A stretch of 64,000 nt of DNA from Isochrysis galbana (Eukaryota; Haptophyta; Isochrysidales; Isochrysidaceae). Made by a program: the position numbers and the translations under genes. The DNA is taken from assembly GCA_018136815.1 (NCBI GenBank), contig CM030938.1, positions 5,426,638 to 5,490,637 of the forward strand. The letters run 5' to 3'. The notes beneath the pieces were generated by a model, which saw only the letters and a program-made list of their open reading frames with translations, did no database searches and had not been told where the DNA came from. This document shows positions 1 to 10,924 of this stretch, in pieces. Each line of letters opens with the position of its first letter. The stretch's first letter is position 1.

Positions 1-1000
1 GTGGGGAAAAGGGGCGTAGCGGCGGCGGTGAGGAAACGACGATAGAGGGAGCGTAGCACGAGCCATCCCATGCAGCGTGTGAGTAGAGATCACGGGAATC
101 GGTAGATATTGAGGTGTTTGAATGTCCCGATAGCACGTAGCAACCTCATTCAACAATTGACTCATGTAATCTTGGACCGTGTTCTAGAGGAGATTAAATC
201 CGGTAGTACGTGATCCACGTCTTTAGGAGCCTCGTCGGCCAATGACGTAGCCTCCGGAGTAGGGTCGTAGTTTCCAACGAAAGGTTCGTATAAATCCTCG
301 GGAACGGGAGGAGAGGTTAGTCGATCGAACGCGTCGACAAGGTCCCCGCAACGACGGCCCTGAGGGGCACCGAGTCGACGAGGGCGGCGCATTGCTGTCC
401 TCGGAGGGAGTTAGGAGCGTCGAGGAAGAGGGTGTAGCGATGGAGGCCCGGGATCTCGTGGGCTTCCTTGGTGTGGAGCAGGTACTCGTTCGAGCAAGTG
501 AGCGGCGCTGTCTCGACGTAGTGATCCGCCGTGGGGAACAAAGGAGAGGACTCCGGTGAGTCTCCGTGGCAGGGTTGGGTGGCGAGCGCATTCGTGAAAT
601 CTGAAGTCCGCGGAGTGACCGACTGAGGTGTAAGCGACTCGGGGTCGTGACTCTCGGGAACCGGGGACGGGTAGGACGAGACGCTCATAACCGTGGTGCA
701 GGCGTCGACCCCTGGAGCGCCGGTAGAGGTGTCGAGTTCCGTCAGAACGGAATTGGAGTAGGCGGAGTTCTGATCGGATCCCTTTCGAGGGACGGTAAGG
801 GTGATGCTTCCCTCCGAGTGGGGGGATAGCGAGATGGTGGCGGAATGCGCCTGAAGGAAGTCGATGCCTAGGAGGAGCATCGGGCCGTGAAGGAGTCGTA
901 GGTGGTTGCTTGCGGGAATATGTCTGAGAGGTCATAGTAGAAGTCGGGTCTGACAGCTTCTACCATCGAGTGCGAGGGGCGAGAAGACAGACGGAGGCTC
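1..1000 (-). pseudogene. decayed Ty3/gypsy-type retrotransposon polyprotein (protease region)
   Basis: On the minus strand, positions 880-317 read as a protein that begins LLLGIDFLQAHSATISL. This resembles the flap and C-terminal part of a retropepsin-like aspartyl protease in Ty3/gypsy elements, where a hydrophobic LGxDFL motif precedes a short beta hairpin. The frame breaks just upstream of the motif near 885, and a further minus-strand frame (392-162) continues with an acidic linker-like stretch. No long intact frame covers protease plus reverse transcriptase, so the copy is dead. The reverse transcriptase would lie beyond the left edge. The same superfamily is represented by an RT-RNase H fragment at 17.6-18.3 kb, but the two do not overlap in domain content, so I cannot say whether they are one family. 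Confidence 0.5.
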
Positions 1001-1494
1001 GGAGGCTCACAACGCGCGGCGTTGGAGGGTAGGGCCGAGGCTAGCTAGAGAGCTAGAGGAAGAGAGAGAAGGAGAATGAGGGCTTCTTAGGTCCAAGGTA
1101 GACACGAGAGACTACAACGCAAGGACTCAAAAAGACCCCTCGTCACACAGACACACACGAACTAAACCAAACAGGGCGAAAACTAACCACACTCAGGGCG
1201 GACTGTCAAGCGTCGGCACCAAGGCAACTCATCGGCGCACAGACATGCGAAACAGAGAAGTCGGAACAACGAGAGCAGACCTCGCTGTGGAGCTACCGCC
1301 GATATACGAAGAGCAGAAGACGGAAGACTACAACCGATGCATGAAGAGAAGACGGAAGACAGTCGTGGAACGTTTGATGACATCGAAAGAAAGTAAGAGA
1401 AGGGGTAGAATGTCGCCGACGAGACCTTGAGGCTTAAAATAAACCACCGGTTAGAAGTAAAAGTAAAAGTCTGTCATCGTATGGAATACGACAT

Positions 1495-1567
1495 GGCTGG
1501 GGTGGGGGCGGCTCTGCTGGCTGGGGTGGGGGCGGCTCTGCTGGCTGGGGTGGGGGCGGCTCTGCTA
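1495..1567. repeat. 24-bp tandem repeat, three copies
   Basis: Three near-perfect head-to-tail copies of a 24-nt unit (TGGCTGGGGTGGGGGCGGCT followed by CTGC). The unit is G-rich on the plus strand. It lies between the retroelement remnant and the coiled-coil gene and has no evident coding role. Confidence 0.9.
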
Positions 1568-1780
1568 GCTGGCTGTCCTCATGTCGGCTGAGGTCGACCC
1601 TTCGACCTCACCCTCGCACCCTCGCCCACGCGTGCTTCCCCCGCCCGTGTCACCCGGTCCCCCGGCCCCCCACGCCCTCTTCGTTATGTACTTCTCATGT
1701 TACTGCCATCCACAGCCCTCTCACTCCATCGCACACAGCAGCCACAGCCTCACACAATACTCCTCACAAGCACACAACCC

Positions 1781-2056
1781 TCATCCCTCATCTCTCATCT
1801 CCTCCTCCTTCAGCTTCGCGCGCGCCTTCTCCACCTCCTCCTGCCCGGCTGCCTTGTTGACCGCGGTGCCCAGCTTGGCCTCGCAGTCGACCACGCGCTT
1901 GCGCCCCTTGCTGAGCTGCACGAGGCGCTTCTCGCGCTTCTCGCGCAACGCGTCGAGCTTGGTGCCCATATGCCGCCGTCCCGTGGGCGCCTCACCTTCA
2001 CCAACTGGCTCTAGCTGACTAAGCAGCTCGTCCGCGGGCAGGGCCTCGTCCGCCAT
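1781..2056 (-). CDS. small charged coiled-coil protein, unknown function
   Basis: A 91-residue minus-strand frame with an ATG in good context (gcgATGGCGGAC). The N-terminus is acidic, and from about residue 28 to the end it is a Lys/Arg/Glu/Ala-rich heptad-like helix (LDALREKREKRLVQL, then VEKARAKLKEEEMRDEG). I do not recognise a family. No intron is needed. It is head to head with the fibrillin gene: the two ATGs are 234 bp apart and the gap holds a T-rich stretch, so a shared bidirectional promoter is plausible (inference). A spliced continuation cannot be excluded. Confidence 0.5.
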   Translation of the reverse strand: MADEALPADELLSQLEPVGEGEAPTGRRHMGTKLDALREKREKRLVQLSKGRKRVVDCEAKLGTAVNKAAGQEEVEKARAKLKEEEMRDEG

Positions 2057-2290
2057 CGCTGGCGGGTAGCCAAAAGTTCAATAGCGAGGCGGCCCGAAAA
2101 CCAACAGCGCGATTTCCGCCGTTCCGGGAGATTTTAACAAAAAAACTGCCGCCGCGAGCTTTTTTCAACTAGAAAATTTTGTCTTGCGTCTTGCAAAGGG
2201 TTAGCCCCTCCTAGTTCTTTCAAGATAAAAGAAAGAAACAGCAGAAAGCTCAATACTTGTCGGAGGGAGTGTCAGTCCGTCGGCGCGCGG

Positions 2291-3203
2291 ATGCTACTAC
2301 TGACGCTCTCCCTCGCCGCCTCCCGGCGTGCTCTGCTCTGCGGGGGTGCGCTGGCGGCGACGGCGCAGGCGTGGAACGCACGCGCCCTCGAACCGACCGC
2401 CGCCGATCGCCTCTACGCCGCAGTCCAAGAGCGACGGCCCACCGACTGGAGAGAGGCGGAGCGTCCGCAGATCGACGCTCTAATCGATGAGCTCGAGCGC
2501 CTCCACGCGCCCTGGAAGCAGTCAGAGCTGCGTGGACGCTGGAGGCTTGCCTACCTACAGCCCGGGCCTGACGGCGCCGGAGTTGACCGAAGGATTCCCT
2601 TCCCGGAGCTGCCGTGGAACAATTCATATCAGGTGAGAGGTCTGCTCTCAGACTCACGAGGAGAGTGGGCAAGGTGTGAATGGAGACATGGGCGAGGCTG
2701 ACCGTGGTCGCGCCACGCCGCCGGTTCCATCGGCTGCAGTGGATCTGAGGGCGATGTACGCCAGGACTTGGTGACTCAAAGATGACTGGACCGGATCTAT
2801 GCGTTGACAGGTGTTTGGCGACCAAACCGTAACGAACGTTGGTGAGCTCGCCGGACCAAACCTAGTGGTACGTGTAGGCGGAACACTGACGGAGGAGGAC
2901 TTTACGGTGAGAGCCTTGCACGCACCTTGTGGCGAATCACTCGAGATTTGGTGCTTGACGCCGCCTCCACTATGTGTACCCTGATTTGCCCTTCAGATTA
3001 CCACTGCTCCAAAACGCTTCCGTGCGGACATCACTGGAGGTGGCCTTTGCATGGGGGGCGATGTGGACACAGGTGGTATCTGCGCGCCGTTGCCGATCAC
3101 AGGCGTTGGCGTTTTTGACGGCGTTTATTTGGATGAACGACTCAGGATCGGCCAGAATCTCAATGGTGGCGGTGCGCGCATCGTTCAAGTTCGAGTCAAG
3201 TAG
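2291..3203 (+). CDS. plastid lipid-associated (PAP/fibrillin) family protein, 3 exons
   Basis: Exons 2291-2632, 2811-2906 and 2997-3203 join in phase 0 with GTGAGA donors and CAG acceptors, giving 214 aa. After a short hydrophobic N-terminus comes SRRALLCGGALAATAQA, a twin-arginine-like lumenal targeting segment. The fibrillin core follows: a helix with IDALIDELERLHAP, then LRGRWRLAYLQPGPDG (the family's L-x-G-R-W-x-L-x-Y motif). Exon 2 supplies the beta-barrel strand VTNVGELAGPNLVVRVGG. Exon 3 ends with VYLDERLRIGQNLNGG and a terminal IVQVRVK, the typical C-terminal signature. Fibrillins bind lipids and prenylquinones at plastoglobules and thylakoids; the lumen-type presequence suggests thylakoid location (inference). 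Length suits the small algal members. The start is the first ATG, and the exon structure is well supported by phase and by the conserved end. Confidence 0.85.
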
Positions 3204-3489
3204 GCTCTAGCGTGTTGGAAAGGCCTGCAATGTGCACTTTTATTGAGGCAGCTAGTGCCAACTCCTGCAGCCATCAAATCCAATGGCTTATGGCATACAT
3301 CCTGGGAGTTGCCATAGGCCAGGCGATCTATTTCCATAAGTATTTCACTTGTTACGGTTGAAATGTTGTGTGCACTTGGCCTGGATCCCAATCAACTCCC
3401 ACCACAACTACGGACATTACTATACTACAATAGTCATTCAGGTATTTGGATATCGCGCAAAAGAAAATGAGAAAATGATAATCAACGAA

Positions 3490-3999
3490 GCTCATCACCT
3501 CCGCCTCACTGCTCTCTCCTCTCCTCTTCTCTCCCATCCCGGGGGTTCTCTTTATTATGCTACTGTGCTTCTTCTCCCTCTCTCGACTCCCCTCTCCATC
3601 TGCTCTCTCTCTCTCTGCTGTACTCCTCTCTCTTCCCAACAAGAAATAAGTCTACGAGTTCTATTTCCGTAGTGATACCGTCCCCAATCTCTCTCTCTCT
3701 CCCCCCCCCCCCCCTCTCTCTCTCCCAATGCACCCTCCCTCTCTTCTTGCTGAGTCCCTTCCTCGCCCCCAAAAGAGAGAGTACTCGGGTATTGTAGTCT
3801 TCTTCTCTCTCTCTCTCCCTCTTCCAGCATTCACACATTCTCTCCTACATATCTCTCTTGACAAGAGTCATGAATGTAATCCCTCTGCACATCTCTCTTG
3901 TCCCCCCCCCCCGCCCTCTCTTCTACTCTCTCTCTCTCCTCGCTCTAGGCCCTCTCTCTACCAGCGCCCCTCCCCCTCTCCCCCTCTTCCTCTTGCCCA
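3490..3999 (+). repeat. CT-rich polypyrimidine tract upstream of the 4.0-kb gene
   Basis: Interrupted (CT)n and C-runs dominate about 500 nt on the plus strand and end directly at the ATG at 4000. Frames on the opposite strand are Arg/Glu/Gly shadows of the repeat. Similar tracts precede many other genes in the window. Confidence 0.85.
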
Positions 4000-4800
4000 A
4001 TGGGCATCCGCTCAGTGCTGCTGCTCGCGATCCTCTTCTGGGGGACGGGCGGACTCGTCTGTCTCTGCCTTAGCCTACGCGCCCTCTACATCGAGTCACT
4101 CCAGCCCGCTTTCCAGGCAGAGAATCAGAGGAGTCCATGGGCTCGTTGGGCGAGCTTCGACTGCGGGATGGCAGTGGGAGCGCTGCAGGCGGCAGCGGTG
4201 CTGGTGCCATTCGCGCGGAGAGAGGCCGTGCGCATTGTTTCACTGCACAACCCTAGGCCTATACATTTCTTCCCACCACACTTCTTCTTCGCGGTGCTCT
4301 GCGTCGCCGTCACGTGCGAGCGCTGCCACCAAGCGCCCATCGCATGCTTGCATCGTGCGCCTGCGATGCGCGTGCGGCGGCAGCTCGCGTGGCCTTTACA
4401 TGAGGCTGAGCCTGTATCTCCCGTTGCTTGCACTCGCAGCTGTGCCGTGGTTGAGCGGCTGACATCTCAGTACTACTTGTCCGTGATCATCTTCATTGGG
4501 CTGCTTGCAGCCATCGGCACCGCACTCATGTGTGGTGCCTTCCGGCTGTGCATCGTCTTGTGTGCACCTCCAGCACCCACAGAGGCGCTGCGTGCCACCT
4601 TGCTTCTAGCAGCAGGAGCCACACTTGATGAAGTCGCTGCGAACACGCGCAATGACGCTCAAACAGCTGGCAACGACGCTGCTGCTTCCGCCTTGGAAAG
4701 TGGGCAATCATGTGATGACCTTGCTCATGGTGCCGTGAGCCCTCTAGCCGCAGCGGCCGAGAGCGAGCTCAGGTCAGAGAGCGAGACTCGATCATCTTAA
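4000..4800 (+). CDS. multi-pass membrane protein, unknown
   Basis: A single 266-aa frame starting at an ATG that closes the CT-rich tract. Hydrophobic segments lie near residues 4-30 (SVLLLAILFWGTGGLVCLCL), 56-72, 88-105 (HFFPPHFFFAVLCVAV) and 155-186 (YYLSVIIFIGLLAAIG and following). The C-terminal 70 residues are Ala/Ser/Glu-rich and probably cytosolic. A four-helix layout with a Cys-containing loop recalls tetraspan proteins, but I see no diagnostic motif. The stretch around residues 75-150 is compositionally odd and could hide an unspliced intron, since GT and AG sites are available. Host gene status is likely; function is unassigned. Confidence 0.5.
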   Translation: MGIRSVLLLAILFWGTGGLVCLCLSLRALYIESLQPAFQAENQRSPWARWASFDCGMAVGALQAAAVLVPFARREAVRIVSLHNPRPIHFFPPHFFFAVLCVAVTCERCHQAPIACLHRAPAMRVRRQLAWPLHEAEPVSPVACTRSCAVVERLTSQYYLSVIIFIGLLAAIGTALMCGAFRLCIVLCAPPAPTEALRATLLLAAGATLDEVAANTRNDAQTAGNDAAASALESGQSCDDLAHGAVSPLAAAAESELRSESETRSS

Positions 4801-5529
4801 TCTGGATGCGCATCGTCTCCAAGCGTGCAGCTCACCCTCTGTCGAGTTCAAGCGTCAAACCGGCGGGTATAACAAACCATCTTAATCTGATCTCGGTGCA
4901 CTTGTTGCTTCGTTCAGGGTTGCTAGTTGATTGAGCGAACTCACTGTAAATATTCCGCGCACGCGGTTCTGGACCAACTACTTTCGCGCACGTATTCTAC
5001 ACCCCCAGCTCCCAAAACTATTGTTATAGTTTGACCTATGGAGCGTGCTGCGACCGCTCCCGTGCCCTAGGCGACCTCACGACGCGCACTCGCCACTCGC
5101 CACTACGCCCCACCTGGGACGCCACTACCACTACGCCCCACCTAGGATGCCCCACGACGCCCGAGGCGGCTCGTCAGAGAGCCTTCTCAAAGCCCATCCA
5201 GCCAATGCAATCCACGCCCGCGCGAGCGCGCAGGCTATTAGTAACCTTATACCTTATAGTTGCCACACTCTCGACTCTCGACACATAAGCAAAAAATAAA
5301 GACAGACATAAACGCAGTAAAGCACCAATGCCCAACACTCAGACACGAATAGCAAGAAGTCCGAACACAACCCGGCAAACACAAACACCAGCCACTCAAA
5401 AGGCCTGCACAGACCCCGCACTCTAGGTGTCGTTCCGTCAATTGTGGGACATCAGTCGAATTGAGCTATCAAATGTCCACAGTTATTTAAAATTAAATAA
5501 GGGCTAGCACTGCGTGGGGATAACAACTT
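4801..5529. other. intergenic, no gene seen
   Basis: No frame with codon character or family similarity. A short direct repeat of cactacgcccacctggga type occurs near 5095-5150, and AT-richer sequence follows to 5500. Nothing else is recognisable. Confidence 0.6.
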
Positions 5530-5907
5530 TTTCCCGCGGTGCGTGTTCCCCCGCGTGGACGCCGTGCGTGCGCATAAGCGCTTTTCAGACCTACACAAAC
5601 ATGCAGTTTACTGAATAGTATCAACTGAGCACCCACTGTGCACGCCGTGCGCATTGGGCATGGCGCGGTGCCCCCCCCCCGCCCTCGTGGAGGCGCCGTG
5701 CGTGTATGGCGGGTTTTCTTTCTGCGTGCCACCTAAGGTGCACAATTACGTAAACGTGCAATATAAGAGATGTTTCGGTGCGCAGCACGTGTGATGACTT
5801 GCAATCACAATGTGCACGCCGCGCATGGGCACAGCGCGATGTGCATCGGCCCCCCCGCGGAGACGCCGTGCGTGCGCATGTCGACTTTTTCCATCTGCGT
5901 GCCGCCT
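5530..5907. repeat. degenerate ~170-bp tandem repeat, about 2.3 copies
   Basis: The motif gacgccgtgcgtgcgcat, preceded by a C-run and followed by a T-rich run, recurs at about 5560, 5690 and 5860. Units starting near 5639 and 5813 (tgcacgccg...gcatgggca) align along most of their length, giving a period near 174 bp. The last unit ends at the ATG of the following gene, so the repeat forms its promoter and 5' leader. Confidence 0.7.
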
Positions 5908-6414
5908 ATGGCGCCTCAAACGACACCAGCACCGAGTGCCGCGTCACCTCCACGCGCGACACGGCGCACCTCTCCAGGCGCAGCGTCCTCGGCTGCGCGT
6001 GACGCGCCGCCAACGGCGGCGGCCAAGGAACGCTACCCGTCGATGTGGGCACTGATCAAGCCATACATGGGCCGTTGGTGCAAGGCAACCCTCATGCTCG
6101 TCGGCGACTATTCTGACGAGTATGACAAGATCCCAATCCCGAAGACCAGGTACATTGGAGAGCAAGCCGCCGTCGCGTATCTCTGCATGGAATACATCAC
6201 GGCGGTCGCGTACGCTGAAGAGGATCCCATGGTGCAAGTGCGCCGAGCAGCTGGCAAACTCTTCTTGCAGAACAAGGAGGCCGTCCTCGCACGCATCATG
6301 GATCTCGTCACCCAAGATCAGCCGAGCGACATCGTCGCCTGCCAGAAGAACGACATCGAGAATATCGACGAGGAGGTGTGCGAGAAAAAGACGAAAAGGA
6401 TGAAAACTCAATAG
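5908..6414 (+). CDS. 168-aa protein of unknown family, with a decayed copy elsewhere in the window
   Basis: The frame is open from 5770, but the ATG at 5908 (gccgcctATGGCGCC) is the likelier start because the upstream part is tandem repeat. Residues 1-38 are Ala/Pro/Ser/Thr-rich. A structured part follows, with ERYPSMWALIKPYMGRW, then a helical segment (AAVAYLCMEYITAVAYAEE) and a basic end KKTKRMKTQ. I recognise no family. A degenerate relative of the ERYPSMWAL segment lies at 31.92-32.05 kb, so this is part of a dispersed gene family or a mobile element's cargo. It is convergent with the JmjC gene. Confidence 0.45.
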   Translation: MAPQTTPAPSAASPPRATRRTSPGAASSAARDAPPTAAAKERYPSMWALIKPYMGRWCKATLMLVGDYSDEYDKIPIPKTRYIGEQAAVAYLCMEYITAVAYAEEDPMVQVRRAAGKLFLQNKEAVLARIMDLVTQDQPSDIVACQKNDIENIDEEVCEKKTKRMKTQ

Positions 6415-6829
6415 CTCTGGGGTTGCTGTGTTTTGGGTTAGCTTCATTATTTAGCATTGTACTCAAATAATACAATTGAGACTGGTTGAAAAAGAAAAAA
6501 AGCACACGTGGGAAAAAAAATAATAACCTGGTCCTCTTTTGACGGAACGGGACTTTCTGAACCATGCCCAAGGAAGTGCACATTGGACATGGGCCGGACG
6601 CCAGAAACCGATGAAAAAGGAATGAAGGGGGGAAGGGAAGGAGGTGGAGGGAAGGGACGAACAGGCAATGTCGGTAGTAAGGTAGTGTGACCTGGACCGT
6701 AGTAGATGTCAGCCCAGAAACTTCAGATGTTCTTCAGATGTATTTTAGATCGCCTACCTACCTCAGCCTGGTAGATATCTACCGACTACCGACTTGAATG
6801 CAACCCATTATCGATGTCAACATCGTTCA

Positions 6830-9682
6830 TTATTCATTATTCATTTTTTCGCCAAATGACTCGCGCTCACGCGAAAAGGGAGACTTGAATTGCTTCCAAG
6901 TCAAGTCCACAGCCTCACACGTCATCGACTCACCACAAAATGGAGCTAGATTGTGGCATTGGCATGCCTTGCCATGCGACGTGCAGGTGCACTCGTTGCT
7001 ACATTTGTGGATGCAACACACCTTTTGGAGCTCTTGACGGAGAGCGTTTGCCCGTGGATCACGCAGAGCACGTACTGAAAGCTCGTCAAGTACGGCGTCT
7101 AAGTTGGTGGAGTCCACATAATTAGCAGATATGGCAGCCGTGTGTGAAAGGTTCGTTACGACGTGGGCAATGCCACATGGCACAAAAAGACACTCGCCAG
7201 CTCGCAGAGTAGCCTCCCATCGCGGCAGCCGCGCCCATGCACCATGATGCCCACCAGGACCCGGATGTACCTACGACGGAGAGCGGCGAGCGGTGATGTC
7301 AGGATATGCACTTATACTCGAAGCATCTGGAATAGGCCACCTTTAGGTGAAGAGGGATGGCATAGGCGATCATCACCTGTGATCCAAAGGCGGCATCATG
7401 GCCTCCAATATAGCTGGGAGCAAGTGTGGCCGCCGAGGCAGGTGGAAAGAGCGTCCATCGCTTGGTTCCTTCAATCAAGACCATGTAAAAGTGCAGGGCG
7501 CTAGCATCGATGTGAAGGCCACACCGCGAACCGCGCGGCCCAATGAAGAGCGATGGCCAAGACTCCCTGTTTGCACATGAGGGCGCATCAAGTGAGGCGG
7601 ATGGCGTGTCCTGGTGTGCGTGGTCTTACTGAACAATTAGCTGCGAGGTCCTAGGGCATCCCGCTTGCTTGTTCGAGGGAGGAGAATCGACGCGCCTGTA
7701 GAGAGAGCCAGGTGGGGCGTGTTGAAGCAAATCGGTGGAGAAGAAGCGAGAGATCACAACTTGCGCTGCGAGCTCCGGACAATGCTGAGGAAGAGACCAA
7801 TCAAAGAGATATGGCGCTTCAAGAACTCCCGACACGGTCGCGGGTTGACCCTGTGCCGTTTCTGGAGACTTTGAAAAAAATGCGTCAGGCGTATGGTCAT
7901 CGACGGCTTCAGAGCACGCGTCGAGAATGCTTGATGGTGCGTCTCTTTGCAACAAATTTTCCGGACGCACGGCAGGATCAAGCGGCACAGCCAGGTCATC
8001 GAGGCTGTTGATGAGCCCACTACCAGTCGTATTGCCGCTCAACTTGGCACGCTCAAGTCCAGCCCATGAAGACGACCCAGCGACGCGGCATTGCAAGTCG
8101 ACGGGATGAGAGCCTATGGGCAGTAGCACATGGTGAGTGGGGACGGACTCCATGTTTCCCAAGTTCGCACAACGGCGCATGTGCACAGCCCGGCGAGCGC
8201 ACTTAGAATTCGCCGCAGATACTCTAAGTTCCAGGTTGAGGGCGGACCAGCAGAGCCAATGTCCAATATGCAAGGAATACGGCGAGCCGAATATTGGGCC
8301 CAAAACTCTTGCACAGAGAGGTGGGCAGGCGCTCGCGGAATTGGCCATGGTTCGACGAGCGAACCGTGCATATGCCTCGGATGTGCCCTATGAAGTTCAG
8401 CAGGGATCGCTGCGTGGCCCAACGATGACAAAGATGGAGGCTCGAGAGATGGTGGCTGTCCTCCCCCCGTTCTTGCTTGATCACTGCGCAAACCACATTC
8501 GGACACCATGCATGAAGGACCGGCCTCTCTTATGGTCAAAAGGACAGCCCGCTGCCGCCGGAGTCTAACCCATTCGAAGAGGACTGAACGCGAAAATGCA
8601 GGTAAGGACGGTGCGCGATCCAAGTCCGCGCGCAAGGCGTCATCAAACACAGGACTCCACGAATAAGTTGAAGCGTCTGATCGGCGATCGTGTGCTAAGC
8701 CGCATGCAGAAAACCTGTCGGCGAAGCCAAAAGCCTCGCACTGTGGTTTGGGTGTTGCGCCGAAGCAGTCGCAGGAGGCACTCAAGAACCGCAAGGCGTA
8801 GACAGCACCACGCATTGCGACGAATGCAGGCTCTACCGTCGAACCTTGAGAAGTATTTGAAGAGCAGTCGAACGACCCACCCTCACGTGCGGAAACTTCG
8901 AGCACTCGACTCAAGGATGCACAGGAGAGTGCAACGCGCCGACGCACCGCCGGACCAGCACGCGATCGTCCGGCTATCTCACCAACAGTGAGTGCAAACG
9001 CCGCCGCCACAGCCCGCCTCTGGAAGAATGCCGTAGTCTCAGCCCAACGAGTGCGGCAAATCTCATCCACGCCAGCAAAGATGCCCGGGCCGATTTGGGA
9101 AGATGTATCATCCTGTAGGGATTTGTGGTGCAGTTCTTTTAGCTCTGCAACGAACCGCGTGATGGCATCTCGCATGAAATGAATCCCTGCAGGGCGCGAC
9201 GCCAATACGAGTAGCGCTGCCTGCGAGCCCTCGCGCGACTCTCTGGCAGTTCTCATGGCAGCGGCCACATCTGCCGCGTGCTGGCCACCTTCCCGCATCT
9301 GTGTACGAGACCACCTGGCCAGCTCCGCATCAATCGCTGCGCGCACGTCATCTACGTCCTCCCACTCCTCCTGTTCCGCTCCCAATCGAGCTCCTGCCAC
9401 GGCCTCCATTTCTTCCGCGGCATGCGCCCCCTCAACCCCTCCCCACTCCGGTTGCCTCACTGACGTTCCACCCTCCACCGCCATGTCTTCATGTACAACA
9501 CTGCACACTGTCCCCAGCTCCTCCTCGCCCCCTACCGCTGCTTGACCCTTGGCCGCATACTCTGACGCCAACTCACTGCACACTTGACCAACTTGCTCTA
9601 GGTCTTCCGCCTCCTCGATCTCCGCAAGCACCGCACGCCACGACGAATGGGTGCTAGATCCCTGGCGCCGTCGCTTGCGCAT
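6830..9682 (-). CDS. JmjC (cupin-8) Fe(II)/2-oxoglutarate oxygenase, 4 exons
   Basis: Exons on the minus strand: 9682-8203, 8113-7630, 7566-7377 and 7270-6830, phases 1, 2 and 0, giving about 864 aa. The N-terminal ~400 residues are acidic and Ala-rich without a known domain. The JmjC fold begins near residue 455 (SVQEFWAQYSARRIPCILD, then WNLEYLRRIL). The iron ligands are visible: H-x-D in RCGLHIDASALHFYM and the distal His in VPCGIAHVVTNLSH. EGTKRWTLFPP carries the Lys that contacts 2-oxoglutarate. The pattern is closest to JMJD6-like hydroxylases/demethylases (family knowledge); the substrate is unknown. The start MRKRRRQ sits directly after a polypyrimidine tract on the coding strand. A Cys-rich tail after about residue 780 may be real or read-through past an unrecognised last intron. 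Confidence 0.85.
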
Positions 9683-9689
9683 AGGGAGA

Positions 9690-9880
9690 CAGAAGGGGGG
9701 GTGGGAAGAGGAAGAGGGGCGAGACGGGGAGAGAGGGGGAGAGAAGGGAGAGAGGGTAGAGAGGGAGTGGAAGGTCAGAGACAGAGAGGGAGAATGAGAA
9801 GGAGAGAGGAGAGAGGGAGAAGAAGGGGCGGGGAGAGGAAGATGCAGCAGAGGAAGGGAGCGAGCGAGCGTCTCGCGGGA
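9690..9880. repeat. GA-rich polypurine tract upstream of the JmjC gene
   Basis: Dense (GGGAGA)n-like purine sequence on the plus strand, which is a CT tract on the coding strand of the JmjC gene. It begins within 10 nt of that gene's ATG. Confidence 0.8.
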
Positions 9881-9959
9881 AGCGCGGCGGCGCCGACCCT
9901 CTCCCACCGTTCGCGTTCCGTCGAAAGTGGATGGACCATCGTGTGAAGTGAAATCTATC

Positions 9960-10714
9960 TAGTAGTAGTAGTATGTACTACTCGGTCTGCAGCCAACTCC
10001 TAGCACTCTAGTCCTTCCCCTTGGTATTTCTTGCCAATGAGGGCCTGGGCCCCCCCCAAAGGTACTCAGCCATGGACATGAAGGGTGGTCAGCCTGCCGG
10101 CACACTAACAGCTTCAGGTGTGCACCTTCACGACCGGTGCGGCATGCGGCCCGCCGGCCTGTGCGGCCTGTGATTCTAATAGCTAATAGTATACTTGTCT
10201 CCTGCTCCTGTCATTTTGTCCTTCCAAGTTGCAAATGCAAAAATGCTGATAACTCAGCCAAATCATGTACAAAAGGGGTATGCCTGGCCACAAGGGTGTG
10301 GGTGGGCCTCAGCCTAACCACTCTCTCGCCTAGGAGTGCACCGCTACAAGTCTACCGATACCTACGTGATGCGCAGTCGTCTCTCCGCAGGGCCTGTATT
10401 ATCCTATATAATAAAACATGTGAAGATTCGGGCTACTCACGCTAGCTATACTGGTCCACGTACTCACGGTACTCACTAACGACATCGCCTATACCCCAGT
10501 TTACTCACTCTCTTACACCACCCTCTTCATTCCTTTGTCTTTGGTATCGGGGGGGGGGGGCGAGTGCACTACAACGGGCCAAGTGCAGGGGGTGGACTGG
10601 GGCAGACCTGCTGGTGTGGTGTTCCTGTGGCAAAACAAACATAAACGCCTGTTGCATGTGACACTTCGTGCCCCTGGGAGGTCTCGGCCCCCTCTTCTCG
10701 CGTCCTTTTCAAGT
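9960..10714. other. intergenic, no gene seen
   Basis: Short AGT/ACT-rich microsatellite (ctagtagtagtagtatgtac near 9960), a G-run at 10549-10560, and otherwise unstructured sequence. No supported frame. Confidence 0.5.
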
Positions 10715-10865
10715 ATCGCCGCGCTTTCGCGGCGGACCGGTCGACGCCGGCCGACTCTCCGGGAAAAAGCACCGGGGGGGGGGGGGAGGAACTCTCTTAA
10801 CCAAGAAGAACGGCCCTTACCAGCTCGCGCCGTGAGCGGTCGGCGCCTCGGATGCGCGGCAGATC
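10715..10865. repeat. dispersed repeat family R1, copy 1
   Basis: About 150 bp that align with 40838-40985: both carry ggcggaccg, then cgactctccgg, aaaagcaccggggg, a G-run, ggaac, aagaagaacgg, cggccctta and an agctc-cgccg-gagcg block. No coding potential; probably part of a transposable element. Confidence 0.7.
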
Positions 10866-10924
10866 CCCTTGAGAACGATGTCTCGGAGGGAGCTCATACC
10901 CCCATTCTCGCCTCCGTTGCCGCC

